DNA from: Bradyrhizobium hereditatis
GTDB lineage: Bacteria > Pseudomonadota > Alphaproteobacteria > Rhizobiales > Xanthobacteraceae
Assembly (NCBI RefSeq): GCF_020329435.1
Contig: NZ_JAGKJK010000001.1
Span: 372,001-436,000, forward strand
Length of the DNA: 64,000 nucleotides
Reading direction: 5' to 3'
Under the pieces are notes generated by a model. That model had not been told where the DNA came from. It saw only the letters and a program-made list of their open reading frames with translations, and did no database searches. Positions 41,994-50,372 of the stretch are shown here, one piece after another. Each line of letters opens with the position of its first letter. Position 1 is the stretch's first letter. Position numbers and translations under genes: made by a program.

Positions 41994-42018
41994 AACGTTG
42001 GTAGTCCCGCGTCGTTCC
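41994..42018 (-). promoter_or_regulatory. EcfG-type promoter with no gene behind it
   Basis: On the minus strand GGAAC (42018-42014), 17 bp, GTT (41996-41994). Confidence 0.68.
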
Positions 42019-42086
42019 CGCGCTCTGGGAAATCTCTCGTTATTTCCCGGGCGCCATTCCGTCGGCGATAACGCGTCGGTTCCTCC

Positions 42087-42257
42087 TCAACGCCAAAAGG
42101 AAGGGCGGCCGGATTTCACGGCGTTGGCCAAGGTCGTCTCGCAATACTCTTCACGTTCACGTTCGAACTTCTGCTGAGTTTCCCTGAAGCTCGCGACGCG
42201 TGCTGAGATTTCGGCGCGATCGCGCGCCAATCGTTCTTCTTTTTCTGTCTTCGCCAT
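42087..42257 (-). CDS. 56-aa charged hypothetical protein
   Basis: MAKTEKEERLARDRAEISAR, then VASFRETQQKFEREREEYCE and a tail ending KSGRPSFWR. Predicted long coiled-coil-like helix, rich in Glu and Arg. GAGAAG precedes an ATG-ATG pair (start at 42260 or 42257). Family unknown. Confidence 0.7.
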   Translation of the reverse strand: MAKTEKEERLARDRAEISARVASFRETQQKFEREREEYCETTLANAVKSGRPSFWR

Positions 42258-42609
42258 CATCTTCTCATTGATTCGCGCCCCGCCGCGATTGGCAGGCGCG
42301 AATGGGGCGCGAATGGGGAAGCGGGTTGCAGTTTTGCGATGGCCTGCTGCTTCGAAGCGAAGGCGGTGGAAAACACGAACGGGAGTTCCAATGGCAAATA
42401 TAGATGTGCATTCACTGAGCACCGAAGAACTTGCTGGCTTCGCGAGCAGGCTACCGACAAGCTGTTCGGGAAAGTAGCTCGGCGGCGCGCCAGGGCGGCG
42501 TGAGCGGGCAAGCGTAACGAGGCTACGCGGGCCAAAGTGCGCCGATCTGGTAATTCGAATGGCCGTGCTATAGTCGGCACGGTCCCAACCATTCGGGAAA
42601 ATATCAGCT
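42258..42609. other. 352-bp gap between small-protein region and sirtuin gene
   Basis: Contains the possible frameshifted small ORF at 42391-42503 and otherwise nothing recognised. It ends at the cobB-like start. Confidence 0.45.
42391..42503 (+). pseudogene. Possible frameshifted small ORF (MANIDVHSLS...)
   Basis: From the ATG at 42391 the frame MANIDVHSLSTEELAGFA stops early at 42477. One base off, the sequence continues coherently as EQATDKLFGKVARRRARAA to a TGA at 42503. GGGAG lies 5 bp before the ATG. The join would give a charged protein of about 37 residues, so a one-base deletion or sequencing error is likely. Confidence 0.4.
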
Positions 42610-43371
42610 GTGATCGCCAAGGATTTGCGCAGTGGCGTCGAGCAGCTCGGCAACATGATCGCCGAAGCCGCATGTATCGTTCCCTTTACCGGAGCCGGAA
42701 TTTCGACCGAATGCGGCATTCCGGATTTCCGCTCGCCCGGCGGCCTGTGGACTCGCAATCGCCCGATCGCATTCGATGAATTCGTCGCCAGCGCCGACGC
42801 ACGGGCCGAGGCCTGGCGGCGGCGCTTTGCGATGGAAGAGACCTTTGCGGCCGCAAAGCCCGGTCGCGGGCATCGTGCGCTGGCCTCGCTCTACAAGGCC
42901 GGCAAGACCCCTGCGATCATCACCCAGAACATCGACAATCTGCATCAGGCGTCGGGCTTCAAGGCTGACGATGTCATCGAGCTGCATGGCAACACCACCT
43001 ATGCCCGCTGCATCGGCTGCGGTCACGCCTACGATCTTCCTTGGGTGAGGGCGCGTTTCGAAGAAACCGGCAGTGCACCGGACTGCACACTCTGCGAGGA
43101 GCCAGTGAAGACGGCAACGATCTCGTTCGGGCAGGCAATGCCGGAAGATGCGATGCGCCGCGCCACCGAGCTGGCTCAGAGTTGCGACCTGTTCCTGGCC
43201 ATCGGCTCATCGCTGGTCGTTTGGCCGGCCGCAGGTTTTCCGCTGATGGCAAAGAACTGCGGCGCGAAGCTCGTCATCATCAACAACGAGCCCACGGAAC
43301 AGGACGATGTCGCCGATCTGGTGATCCGTCACGACATCGGCGAGACGCTCGGACCGTTTGTAGGCAATTGA
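42610..43371 (+). CDS. cobB: NAD-dependent protein deacylase (Sir2 / CobB type)
   Basis: A 253-residue sirtuin that removes acetyl or related acyl groups from protein lysines. Motifs: GAGISTECGIPDFRSPGG (NAD loop, about 25-42), TQNIDNLHQASG (about 106-117), HGN with the catalytic His (ELHGN, about 126-130), four Zn cysteines as CIGC and CTLC, and GSSLVVWPAAGFP. Starts at a GTG. Related to acetyl-CoA synthetase reactivation in other bacteria. Confidence 0.95.
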   Translation: MIAKDLRSGVEQLGNMIAEAACIVPFTGAGISTECGIPDFRSPGGLWTRNRPIAFDEFVASADARAEAWRRRFAMEETFAAAKPGRGHRALASLYKAGKTPAIITQNIDNLHQASGFKADDVIELHGNTTYARCIGCGHAYDLPWVRARFEETGSAPDCTLCEEPVKTATISFGQAMPEDAMRRATELAQSCDLFLAIGSSLVVWPAAGFPLMAKNCGAKLVIINNEPTEQDDVADLVIRHDIGETLGPFVGN

Positions 43372-43579
43372 TCGCCAACTGATTCGCGTGATTCGCGGTT
43401 GCGCAAGCTTGTTCACAGCCTCCGCAATTTTGTTTTTTTTAGCTATGCGCCACAGTCGGGAGTGTTATCTTTTGATTCGAGAGATTCGCGCTGCGTTATC
43501 ATGATGGGCATGGTGGGCGCGTGTTCCGGTCCGCTTCGGCGACAGCGGGCCGCTTTTTTGAAGTGTGAGGTCCGGGGTC

Positions 43580-44245
43580 ATGGGGTCGGACGAATTTGGG
43601 TCCAAGAAGCTCGGGGGGCCGCCGCCAGGCGGGACAGGGCAGAACAGGCTTGGACCAGGTGAGTACACAACCGGTGCGCAACGCGACCCGGCGGTGGATG
43701 CACTCTCGGGGCTCGGCGATGCCGCAGCCACTCTTGTCGAAATATCAGGCGTCATCAAATGGTTCGACGCTTCCAAAGGGTACGGCTTCATCGTGCCGGA
43801 CAATGGCTGGCCAGACGTTCTGCTGCACGTCACCGTGCTCAGGCGCGACGGCTACCAGACGGCCTATGAGGGCGCGCGCGTGGTGGTCGAGTGCGTGCAG
43901 CGCGCCAAGGGCTATCAGGCGTTCCGGATCATCTCGATGGATGAGTCGACTGCGATACATCCGGCGCAGATGCTGCCGCCACGGACCCATGTCAGCGTCA
44001 CGCCGACCAGCGGGTTGGAACGAGCGCAAGTCAAATGGTTCAACCGGCTGCGCGGTTTCGGCTTCCTGACCTGCGGCGAGGGCACGCCGGACATTTTCGT
44101 CCACATGGAAACGCTGCGCCGCTTCGGCATGACCGAGCTGCGCCCGGGCCAGTATGTGCTGGTGCGCTACGGGCCCGGCTCCAAGGGCATGATGGCGGCC
44201 GAGATCCATCCCGAGACCGGCCCGTCGGCACTGTCCTCGCACTGA
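43580..44245 (+). CDS. Protein with two cold-shock domains
   Basis: A 221-residue protein. After a roughly 50-residue Gly/Pro-rich N-terminus come two OB-fold cold-shock domains: the first with VIKWFDASKGYGFIVPD and DVLLHVTVL, the second with VKWFNRLRGFGFLTCG and DIFVHMETL. The RNP1 (K-G-Y/F-G-F) and RNP2-like (VFVH) motifs are present in both, although DVLLHV departs slightly. Two-domain CSPs are characteristic of alphaproteobacteria and bind single-stranded nucleic acids. Confidence 0.92.
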   Translation: MGSDEFGSKKLGGPPPGGTGQNRLGPGEYTTGAQRDPAVDALSGLGDAAATLVEISGVIKWFDASKGYGFIVPDNGWPDVLLHVTVLRRDGYQTAYEGARVVVECVQRAKGYQAFRIISMDESTAIHPAQMLPPRTHVSVTPTSGLERAQVKWFNRLRGFGFLTCGEGTPDIFVHMETLRRFGMTELRPGQYVLVRYGPGSKGMMAAEIHPETGPSALSSH

Positions 44246-44276
44246 GGTAGCTGCGTCGCTGACGCAAACGTGAGCC

Positions 44277-44302
44277 GGCCGCCGTGCACCAGCGCGGCGG
44301 CC
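44277..44302 (+). terminator. GC hairpin after the cold-shock gene
   Basis: GGCCGCC / GGCGGCC inverted repeat with a 12-nt loop, 32 bp after the stop; no T-run. Confidence 0.45.
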
Positions 44303-44374
44303 TGTGGTATTTGCCGCCATCCTTGGGTTAGGGTTCCCCGGCCAATTCCCCGAGATTCAGGCGTGAGTGCTTTA

Positions 44375-44866
44375 ATGAGTTTCGCTTTTGTGGTTGCGCG
44401 GACCGGCGACCGCCTGACGCGGCCGCTGGCGGCGCTGTTTGCCGTGCTCGTCTTTCTCTGCGCCGCATCAGTTGCGCGGGCCGCGAGCGTTCAGCCGCTC
44501 GAGATCGTCACCAAATCGGGCGTGCACGTCTTCTCGGTCGAGATGGCGACCACCGAGGAGGAGAAGCAGACCGGGCTGATGTGGCGGAAAGAACTGCCCG
44601 ACGGAAAGGGTATGCTGTTCGACTTCTCCCCGGAGCAGCAGATCTCGATGTGGATGAAGAACACCTACATCCCGCTCGATATGATCTTCATTCGAGCCGA
44701 CGGCCGTATCCTGCGAATCGCCGAAAATACCGAGCCGCTCTCCACCAAGATCATCTCTTCGGGCGGACTGGCGAGGGGTGTGCTGGAAGTGATTGCGGGC
44801 ACGGCCCAAAAGTACGGGATTCAGCCCGGCGACCGGGTGGCGCACCCCTTGTTTAGCAAGCGCTGA
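44375..44866 (+). CDS. DUF192 family exported protein
   Basis: A 163-residue protein with a signal peptide or anchor (about residues 15-36, LAALFAVLVFLCAASVARA) and a complete DUF192 domain: TEEEKQTGLMWRKELPDGKGMLFDF, MWMKNTYIPLDMIFI and GVLEVIAGTAQKYGI. The domain binds metal or small ligands in some archaeal structures, but the function is not known. It ends just before the tRNA-Pro gene. Confidence 0.88.
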   Translation: MSFAFVVARTGDRLTRPLAALFAVLVFLCAASVARAASVQPLEIVTKSGVHVFSVEMATTEEEKQTGLMWRKELPDGKGMLFDFSPEQQISMWMKNTYIPLDMIFIRADGRILRIAENTEPLSTKIISSGGLARGVLEVIAGTAQKYGIQPGDRVAHPLFSKR

Positions 44867-44933
44867 CTGCCAGCCATCGCCTTGCTGGCGGCGGCTTTAG
44901 CGTGTATCTGACGCACTTCTTGAAGTATCAGAT

Positions 44934-45010
44934 CGGGGTATAGCGCAGCCTGGTAGCGCGGCAGTTTTGGGTACTGCAGGTCGTTGGTTCGAATCCAGCT
45001 GCCCCGACCA
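44934..45010 (+). tRNA. tRNA-Pro (TGG anticodon)
   Basis: A 77-nt gene beginning CGGGGTATAGCGCAGCC. Acceptor CGGGGTA / TGCCCCG, anticodon stem GGCAG/CTGCA-type with loop TTTTGGG giving TGG, T arm GTTGGTTCGAATCCAGC, and encoded CCA at 45008-45010. Confidence 0.95.
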
Positions 45011-45085
45011 ATAAGATCAATGACTTGCTGCGCCCTTTTAGGGTTGAATCTTCCCAGCGCGATGGGGAGGGGCAGGGGAACAATT

Positions 45086-45667
45086 GTGGCTGGTAGGAAG
45101 ACGGTCATTGTGATCGGGCGGGCGCTCCTGCTTGCTCTGGTGATTTGTTTTGCCGCGACGGTCGGCAGCCGGCCGGCCACGGCCAGTCCCGCTCAGATGA
45201 TCTCTGACTTTCGGCTGAAGCACGGGGAGAAGCGCGTAACCCTGGATGCGACGCTCACGCGGATCGCACACGATCAAGCCCAGGCAATGGCCGCACAGGA
45301 CAAGCTGGATCACGATGTTCTCGGCCGGTTCACCACGCGCGTCAGTCCGGCGGGTGCAGGCCGGGCGGCAGAGAACATTGCATACGGTTACGAGAGTTTT
45401 CCCAATACGCTCGACCAGTGGATCAACTCGTCAGGGCACCGGAAGAACCTCCTGTTGCCCGGCGCGACGCGCGTAGGTGTTGCCAGCGTCAAGAGCGCCA
45501 AGACCGGTCGCACCTATTGGGCCATGGTGATTGCAGGCGATTACGAGCGTCCCAAGCCGAAGACTTCGCCAAAGGGTTCGAAAGAGTCAAAGCAGGCAAG
45601 CGCGGCGAAACCGAAATCGAGCGGGGCTGAGTCCTGCCGGCTGAAGATTCTCAGCCTCTGCTTCTAG
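45086..45667 (+). CDS. CAP-domain (SCP/PR-1-like) secreted protein
   Basis: About 193 residues. I choose the GTG at 45086 because of the GGGGA site before it; the earlier ATG at 45062 is possible. A signal peptide (IVGRALLLALVICFAATVGS-like) precedes a CAP domain with RIAHDQAQAMAAQDKLDHD, GRAAENIAYGY and SSGHRKNLLLPGATRVGVA: the His/Glu cleft residues are recognisable. The tail is Lys/Ser-rich. The role of bacterial CAP proteins is unclear. Confidence 0.88.
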   Translation: MAGRKTVIVIGRALLLALVICFAATVGSRPATASPAQMISDFRLKHGEKRVTLDATLTRIAHDQAQAMAAQDKLDHDVLGRFTTRVSPAGAGRAAENIAYGYESFPNTLDQWINSSGHRKNLLLPGATRVGVASVKSAKTGRTYWAMVIAGDYERPKPKTSPKGSKESKQASAAKPKSSGAESCRLKILSLCF

Positions 45668-45752
45668 AACGAAGTGCGTTGACGTTCCGCCATTCGCCGC
45701 TTGCAATATTGTTCCTGTTATGTTCTCATTGGTCGTTCTTCGGAGGTGACCA

Positions 45753-45977
45753 ATGGATGTCGAGAAGCAACGCGAAATCATCCGGCTCTGGAATCGCATG
45801 CGCCAGGTCGAAGGTCCGCTCGCGGAGGAAATCCGGATTCAGATTCTTAAATGCTTCGCGCAGCCGGAGGCACCCAGCGCGCGCATGAAGGAGCGGCGTG
45901 CGGTGCTGGGTCGTATACCGGTTCGAACTGCGCAGATCTATCGGATCGGCGAACGCAGCAACAACGCAACGCTCTAA
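45753..45977 (+). CDS. 74-aa hypothetical protein
   Basis: MDVEKQREIIRLWNRMRQVE then GPLAEEIRIQILKCF and a basic C-terminal half. A nearly perfect GGAGGTGA ribosome site precedes the ATG, which supports translation. No domain recognised; predicted helical and cytoplasmic. Confidence 0.7.
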   Translation: MDVEKQREIIRLWNRMRQVEGPLAEEIRIQILKCFAQPEAPSARMKERRAVLGRIPVRTAQIYRIGERSNNATL

Positions 45978-46320
45978 CGGCTTTCATATTCGGCGCGGCT
46001 GATTCGGCAGCCGTCACTATTGACGGAATCGACGCGCGATGCATGCTGCACGCATGTTGTCGCGTGTGCGCAATCATTTTCGGGATGCGAAGTTCGCCCG
46101 CATGAGTAGCGGGACGTATTGCATCATCCGCGATCTCGGACTGGTCAAGGGCGGCAAGGGGATGCGGCACCATGAAGTGCTCGTAACCTTCAGCTTTCGG
46201 GCATTGTGGCGTTGGATTGGAGGCGTCTGTCGCGACGCTATCGGTGCGAAGAAGCGCGCAGCTTGGCTTGAACGCCTTCCGGAACCCGTCTCGGAGAACG
46301 CTTCGCAAGCGGTGGCTGTC
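45978..46320. other. 343-bp gap without a supported gene
   Basis: A plus-strand frame (46039-46350) overlaps the end of the ABC permease gene and shows no features of a real protein. No hairpin with T-run was noticed. Confidence 0.5.
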
Positions 46321-47088
46321 TCACCGTTGCGCCGCCTGCCACGCCAATAGTTTGTTCTCCGCAAGTGACATCGCCACCGACGTCACGTAGCCGGTCACGC
46401 CGAGCAGAATGACGCCGGCAAACAGGTCAGCCGAGCGGAACGCGCGCGCCGACAGCAGCACCCAGTGGCCGAGCCCATCGAGGCCGGCCAGGATTTCGCA
46501 GACCACCGAGAGAATCAGCGCCACCGTCAGGCTGAGCCGCATGCCGGCGAGAATATCGGGGCTCGCGGAGGGCAGCGCGATCTTGAAGATCACGGCAAGC
46601 CGCGACATCTGCAGCGACCGCGCCACTTCATAGAGCCGCGGCTCGACCGCGGCGAAGCCGTGGATGGTCGCCAGCATGATCGGCCAGATCGCGCCGAAGG
46701 AAATCACGAACAGCGCCATCGCCTGCGTCAGTCCGAGCATGGCGATCGCCACCGGAATGATCGCCGAGACTGGCAGCGGCCGCAGGAATTCGAGCGACGG
46801 CGCGACATAGGTCCGCATCGTGCGCGACGAGCCGATGATGGCGCCGATGGCGATGCCGGCGATCGAGGCGGCAAGCCAGCCATAGGCCATGTGCTCGAGC
46901 GTGCCCGCGAGCTTGCTCCAGAGATCGCCGGAGGAAAATCCACGCACCAGCGCGGCCCAGGCTCTGTCAGGTCCCGGCAAAAACACCGGCGAGACCAGTT
47001 TCAGATTGGCGATCAATTGCCAGAGCGCGATGAAGCAGGCCGCGACTGCGAAACTCGCCACGCGCCAGAGGATGACGGCACGGTTCAT
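46321..47088 (-). CDS. ABC transporter permease (NitT/TauT type), second
   Basis: A 255-residue BPD_transp_1 permease with six or so membrane helices. The EAA-like loop is seen around EVARSLQMSRLAVIFKIALPSASPDILAGMRLSL (about 155-188). It overlaps the preceding permease gene by 4 bp, so the two are translationally coupled and probably form a heterodimer. Confidence 0.93.
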   Translation of the reverse strand: MNRAVILWRVASFAVAACFIALWQLIANLKLVSPVFLPGPDRAWAALVRGFSSGDLWSKLAGTLEHMAYGWLAASIAGIAIGAIIGSSRTMRTYVAPSLEFLRPLPVSAIIPVAIAMLGLTQAMALFVISFGAIWPIMLATIHGFAAVEPRLYEVARSLQMSRLAVIFKIALPSASPDILAGMRLSLTVALILSVVCEILAGLDGLGHWVLLSARAFRSADLFAGVILLGVTGYVTSVAMSLAENKLLAWQAAQR

Positions 47089-47849
47089 TGGCCGCCTCCG
47101 GTGAGCGCAGCGCGTCCGAACAGGCGGTTCTGGGCGATGACCAGAAGGACATTCAGCGCATAGCCGATGATGCCGATCCAGACCAGGTAAGCCAGCATCA
47201 GGTCGGGGCGGAGCGCCTGCTGCGCCAGCATGATGCCGGCGCCCAGCCCGAGCGGATTGATCGCGATTTCGACAGTGACGGCGACGATCAGCGCGATGCC
47301 GGCCGATAGGCGGAAGGCCACGAAGATCCGCGGGAGCGCCGCCGGGATGATGATCTTCCAAACCCGCTGTGCCGGCGGCAGCCGCAGCGCCCGCGCCACT
47401 TCCATCAGGCGCGGCTCGATGCTGCGCACCGCCGCGCGGGAGAGGATCAGGACCGGCCAGACGCAGGCAAACGCCACGATGGCGATCTCCATGCGGTAGC
47501 CAAAGCCGAGCGCGATCAGCGCGATCGGAAGCAGCGCGATCGAAGGGATTGGCCTGATGGCCTCGACGGTGACTTCCATCAGGCGATTGAGCGTGTCGGA
47601 AATCCCGAACGCAATGCCGAGCGCAAGGCCAATGACCGTGCCGATCGCAAGCCCGGCGAAGGCGGAAAACAGCGTGTCGCGCGTGGCGGTCAGGATCGAG
47701 AGATCGGCAAAGGCGCCAATCAGCGCCATCACGATCTCGCTCGGCGGCGCGAGACTGTCGCTTTGCAGATGGGTGGCGCGCGCCCAGACCTCGAACGCCA
47801 CCAGGATGCCGAGCGGCAGCACCAGCGCCTTGGCGGAATTTGCAGTCAC
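47085..47849 (-). CDS. ABC transporter permease (NitT/TauT type), first
   Basis: A 254-residue inner-membrane permease. The cytoplasmic loop EVARALRLPPAQRVWKIIIPAALPRIFVAFRLS (about 150-182) contacts the ATPase. Overlaps the ATPase gene by 4 bp. Sequence style is SsuC/TauC-like, used for sulfonates, nitrate, taurine, riboflavin precursors or aromatic acids. Confidence 0.93.
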   Translation of the reverse strand: MTANSAKALVLPLGILVAFEVWARATHLQSDSLAPPSEIVMALIGAFADLSILTATRDTLFSAFAGLAIGTVIGLALGIAFGISDTLNRLMEVTVEAIRPIPSIALLPIALIALGFGYRMEIAIVAFACVWPVLILSRAAVRSIEPRLMEVARALRLPPAQRVWKIIIPAALPRIFVAFRLSAGIALIVAVTVEIAINPLGLGAGIMLAQQALRPDLMLAYLVWIGIIGYALNVLLVIAQNRLFGRAALTGGGQ

Positions 47850-48649
47850 TGCTCGGTCGCCTTGATGAAATCGAACAATTGCCGCCGCAGCCGCAGGAAT
47901 TCCGGATGTTCGCGAGTCGAGAGCTGGTCGCGCGGCCGCGGCAGGTTGACGGCTAGTTCGATGCCGATCCGTCCTGGATGCGGCAATAGGCCGATGACAC
48001 GGTCGCCGAGATAGATGGCTTCGTCGAGGTCGTGAGTCACGAAGATCACGGTGGCGCCGCTTGCCGCCACCAGCGACAGCACCTCGTCCTGCAATCCCTG
48101 CCGGGTCATCGCATCCAGCGCGCCGAACGGCTCGTCCATCAGAAGCGTCTTCGGCTCCTGCGCCAGGCAGCGCGCGATCTGCAGGCGCTGCTGCATGCCG
48201 CCGGACATCTCAGAGGGGTATTTGCCGGCATGGCCAGGCAGGCCGACGGTGCGCAAGAGTTCCTCGATGCGGGCAGGGCGTTCGGCCGACGGCATGCCGC
48301 CTGCCTCCAGCGCCAGCGAGACATTGCCCGCCGCGGTGCGCCAGGGCAGCAGCGCCTTGCCGTAGTCCTGGAACACGATCGCGATCTCGCGGCGCGGCTC
48401 TCGCATCGGCTGGCTGTCGAAATTCACCTTGCCGCTGGTGGGCTGGTAGAGACCCGCCGCCAGGCGCAGCGCCGTGGTCTTGCCGCAACCGGAGGCGCCG
48501 ACAATGCAGAGGAATTCGCCGGCGCGGACTCCAAGGCTCAGATTCTCGATGATGGTCTTGCCGCCGAGCTGCAGGGTAACCGACTCGAAGGCGATTTGCG
48601 GTGCGGCAGTGCCTGAGACGGCTTCGAGGCGTTTTGCGGCGCTTGCCAT
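47846..48649 (-). CDS. ABC transporter ATP-binding protein (SsuB/TauB type)
   Basis: A 267-residue ATPase with Walker A GASGCGKTT (about 52-60), Q-loop VFQDYGKAL, signature MSGGMQQRLQIARCLA, Walker B TLLMDEPFGALD and the H-loop THDLDEA. All motifs are intact. Fourth-from-last gene of an operon reading SBP-GntR-ATPase-permease-permease. Confidence 0.95.
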   Translation of the reverse strand: MASAAKRLEAVSGTAAPQIAFESVTLQLGGKTIIENLSLGVRAGEFLCIVGASGCGKTTALRLAAGLYQPTSGKVNFDSQPMREPRREIAIVFQDYGKALLPWRTAAGNVSLALEAGGMPSAERPARIEELLRTVGLPGHAGKYPSEMSGGMQQRLQIARCLAQEPKTLLMDEPFGALDAMTRQGLQDEVLSLVAASGATVIFVTHDLDEAIYLGDRVIGLLPHPGRIGIELAVNLPRPRDQLSTREHPEFLRLRRQLFDFIKATEQ

Positions 48650-48653
48650 GATG

Positions 48654-49352
48654 TCAGTTCTCGTTGCCTGGGGGGTAAACGAAATCCATGGTCGAATGCA
48701 GATGGGCCGTCAGCATCGCTTGCGACCCCGGAATGTCCCGCGCGATCACGCGATCGGCGAGCAGCTGGTGCGCGCGGACGAACTTTTTGCCGCTGTCGAA
48801 GGACCGCATCATCACGCGCCGGTAGCGATAGGCCTGATCGTAGAGGTCGGAATGGGCCGCGAGCATGCGCTTCGAGCCGCAGGCCGCCAGCAGCGCGGTG
48901 TGAAAACCCTTGTGCAGCCGGTCGAAATCCTCCGCACCCTCGCGAAATTCGTCGCCGGTGCGCTCGATATGGCGGCGCATCTGGTGCAGCGCGCTGACGA
49001 TGCCGGCTTCCCAGGCATCGTCGCCGTGGGTAATTGCCAAACGTACGGCCTCGACCTCGATCGCCGTACGCATTGTGGTGATGTCGAGCAGATCTTCGCG
49101 GCTGATGTCGGCGACGCGAAAGCCGCGCTGTCCGATGCCGACGATCAGCCCGCGCGACATCAGCCGCGACAGGCCCTCACGCAGCGGCGTGGCGCCGATC
49201 TCATAGCGCTGCACGAGGTCGACGATGCCAAGCCGCGATCCTGGCGCCAGATGACCGGCCAGAATGTCCTGCTCGACCAGCATGGCCGCACGCTCGCTCA
49301 GCGTGGCGGCCTCGGTCAGCGGTCGGTTCGGTTGGCGTTCGGTGGCTGGCAT
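48654..49352 (-). CDS. GntR family regulator with FCD domain
   Basis: A 232-residue FadR-type regulator. Winged HTH at about 20-75 (GIVDLVQRYEIGATPLREGLSRLMSRGLI) and an all-helical FCD effector domain at about 95-215 with metal-binding DFDRLHKGFH and HQLLADRVIARD His pattern. FCD regulators sense small carboxylates. Embedded between the binding-protein and ATPase genes, so it probably represses this transport/catabolic cluster. Confidence 0.92.
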   Translation of the reverse strand: MPATERQPNRPLTEAATLSERAAMLVEQDILAGHLAPGSRLGIVDLVQRYEIGATPLREGLSRLMSRGLIVGIGQRGFRVADISREDLLDITTMRTAIEVEAVRLAITHGDDAWEAGIVSALHQMRRHIERTGDEFREGAEDFDRLHKGFHTALLAACGSKRMLAAHSDLYDQAYRYRRVMMRSFDSGKKFVRAHQLLADRVIARDIPGSQAMLTAHLHSTMDFVYPPGNEN

Positions 49353-49361
49353 CGCAATCCG

Positions 49362-50285
49362 TTATTTCAAAACCAGTTTCGACGTATCGAGCTTCGACTG
49401 CAGCATCTTCTGCGACGACATCACCTCGATCCACCAAGCCAGCTGCTCGGGCTTCAGCGCCGGCTCGGAGCGGTTCGGCGGCGTCGCCTTGACCAGGTCG
49501 ATCGGCTGCTTGGTGAACTTTGCAATTGAATTTGAAGCCTTTTCGCGGTCGTTATTGACGATCTCGGCGGACTCGGCGAGCGCATCGCGGAATTTCTTGA
49601 TCGCCACGGCGTTCTTTTCTGCCCATTCGCGCGAAGCGGCATAGAAGATGATCGGATCGGTGCGCGCGAGATCGACAGCATAACGCGCGCCGACCGTGCC
49701 GAGCCCAGCATTGGTCATTCGCGTCACCAGCGGCTCGGCGGTCAGCACGGCATCGACGCCGCCTGATTTGATGATGTCGGCCATGGTCGGGAAGGTGACC
49801 TCGACGAAATTGACGACCTTGGGATCGACGCCTTTCTCCACCAGCCATTTGACGAATAGGACATGCAGGAAGGCGTTGAGGCCGGGCGCACCGACCTTCT
49901 TGCCGACGAAATCCTTCGGCTCCTTGATGGTAACGCCGTTGCGGACAAAGGCGGTGATGTTGCCGTTCGACACCGGGCTCATCACGGTCGCGCCCGCAAC
50001 GGCGACGAGGTCTAACCCGCCGTCAACGGCTTGCAGGAATACGGTCGAGGTCGGCCCGCCGATCTGAATCGAGTTCGACAGGATCGCGGCCGGGATGTTC
50101 GAGTTGATCGCGATCGGCGTCATCTCGACCTCAAGGCCGTGCTTTTTGAAAATGCCCTCGTCGATCGCCACCATCGCAGAGGCGCAGTCCGATGTCGCCG
50201 TGCAGCCGACCTGGATCTTGGCTTGGGCAAAGGCGGCGCCGGTCAGCGCTACGGTGACGGCAAGCACGGCAAGGGTCTTCTTCAC
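49362..50285 (-). CDS. ABC transporter substrate-binding protein (NMT1/THI5-like)
   Basis: A 307-residue periplasmic binding protein with a signal peptide (KKTLAVLAVTVALTGAAFAQ) and a mature part of the NMT1/THI5-like fold used for taurine, sulfonate, nitrate or aromatic ligands (KIQVGCTATSDCASAMVAIDEGIFKKHGLEVEM start). First gene of the transport operon, divergent from the catabolic genes across 87 bp. Confidence 0.9.
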   Translation of the reverse strand: MKKTLAVLAVTVALTGAAFAQAKIQVGCTATSDCASAMVAIDEGIFKKHGLEVEMTPIAINSNIPAAILSNSIQIGGPTSTVFLQAVDGGLDLVAVAGATVMSPVSNGNITAFVRNGVTIKEPKDFVGKKVGAPGLNAFLHVLFVKWLVEKGVDPKVVNFVEVTFPTMADIIKSGGVDAVLTAEPLVTRMTNAGLGTVGARYAVDLARTDPIIFYAASREWAEKNAVAIKKFRDALAESAEIVNNDREKASNSIAKFTKQPIDLVKATPPNRSEPALKPEQLAWWIEVMSSQKMLQSKLDTSKLVLK

Positions 50286-50372
50286 GGTGTCCTCCCAGTC
50301 ACATTTTTCTGTCTTGTTTATCGATATTTTTTTTGATCATATATTTCGGGAGAAGACAAGCGGGCGCATCCA
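50286..50372. promoter_or_regulatory. Divergent promoter region of the transport/catabolic cluster
   Basis: An 87-bp AT-rich gap with TATCGATA, TGATCA and ATATAT palindromic pieces around 50317-50345. A GntR/FCD operator is expected here; I cannot define its exact boundaries. Confidence 0.4.

Noticed and set aside
46039..46350. 103-codon frame overlapping the permease end
   Set aside because: Overlaps a well-supported gene and has no recognisable properties.
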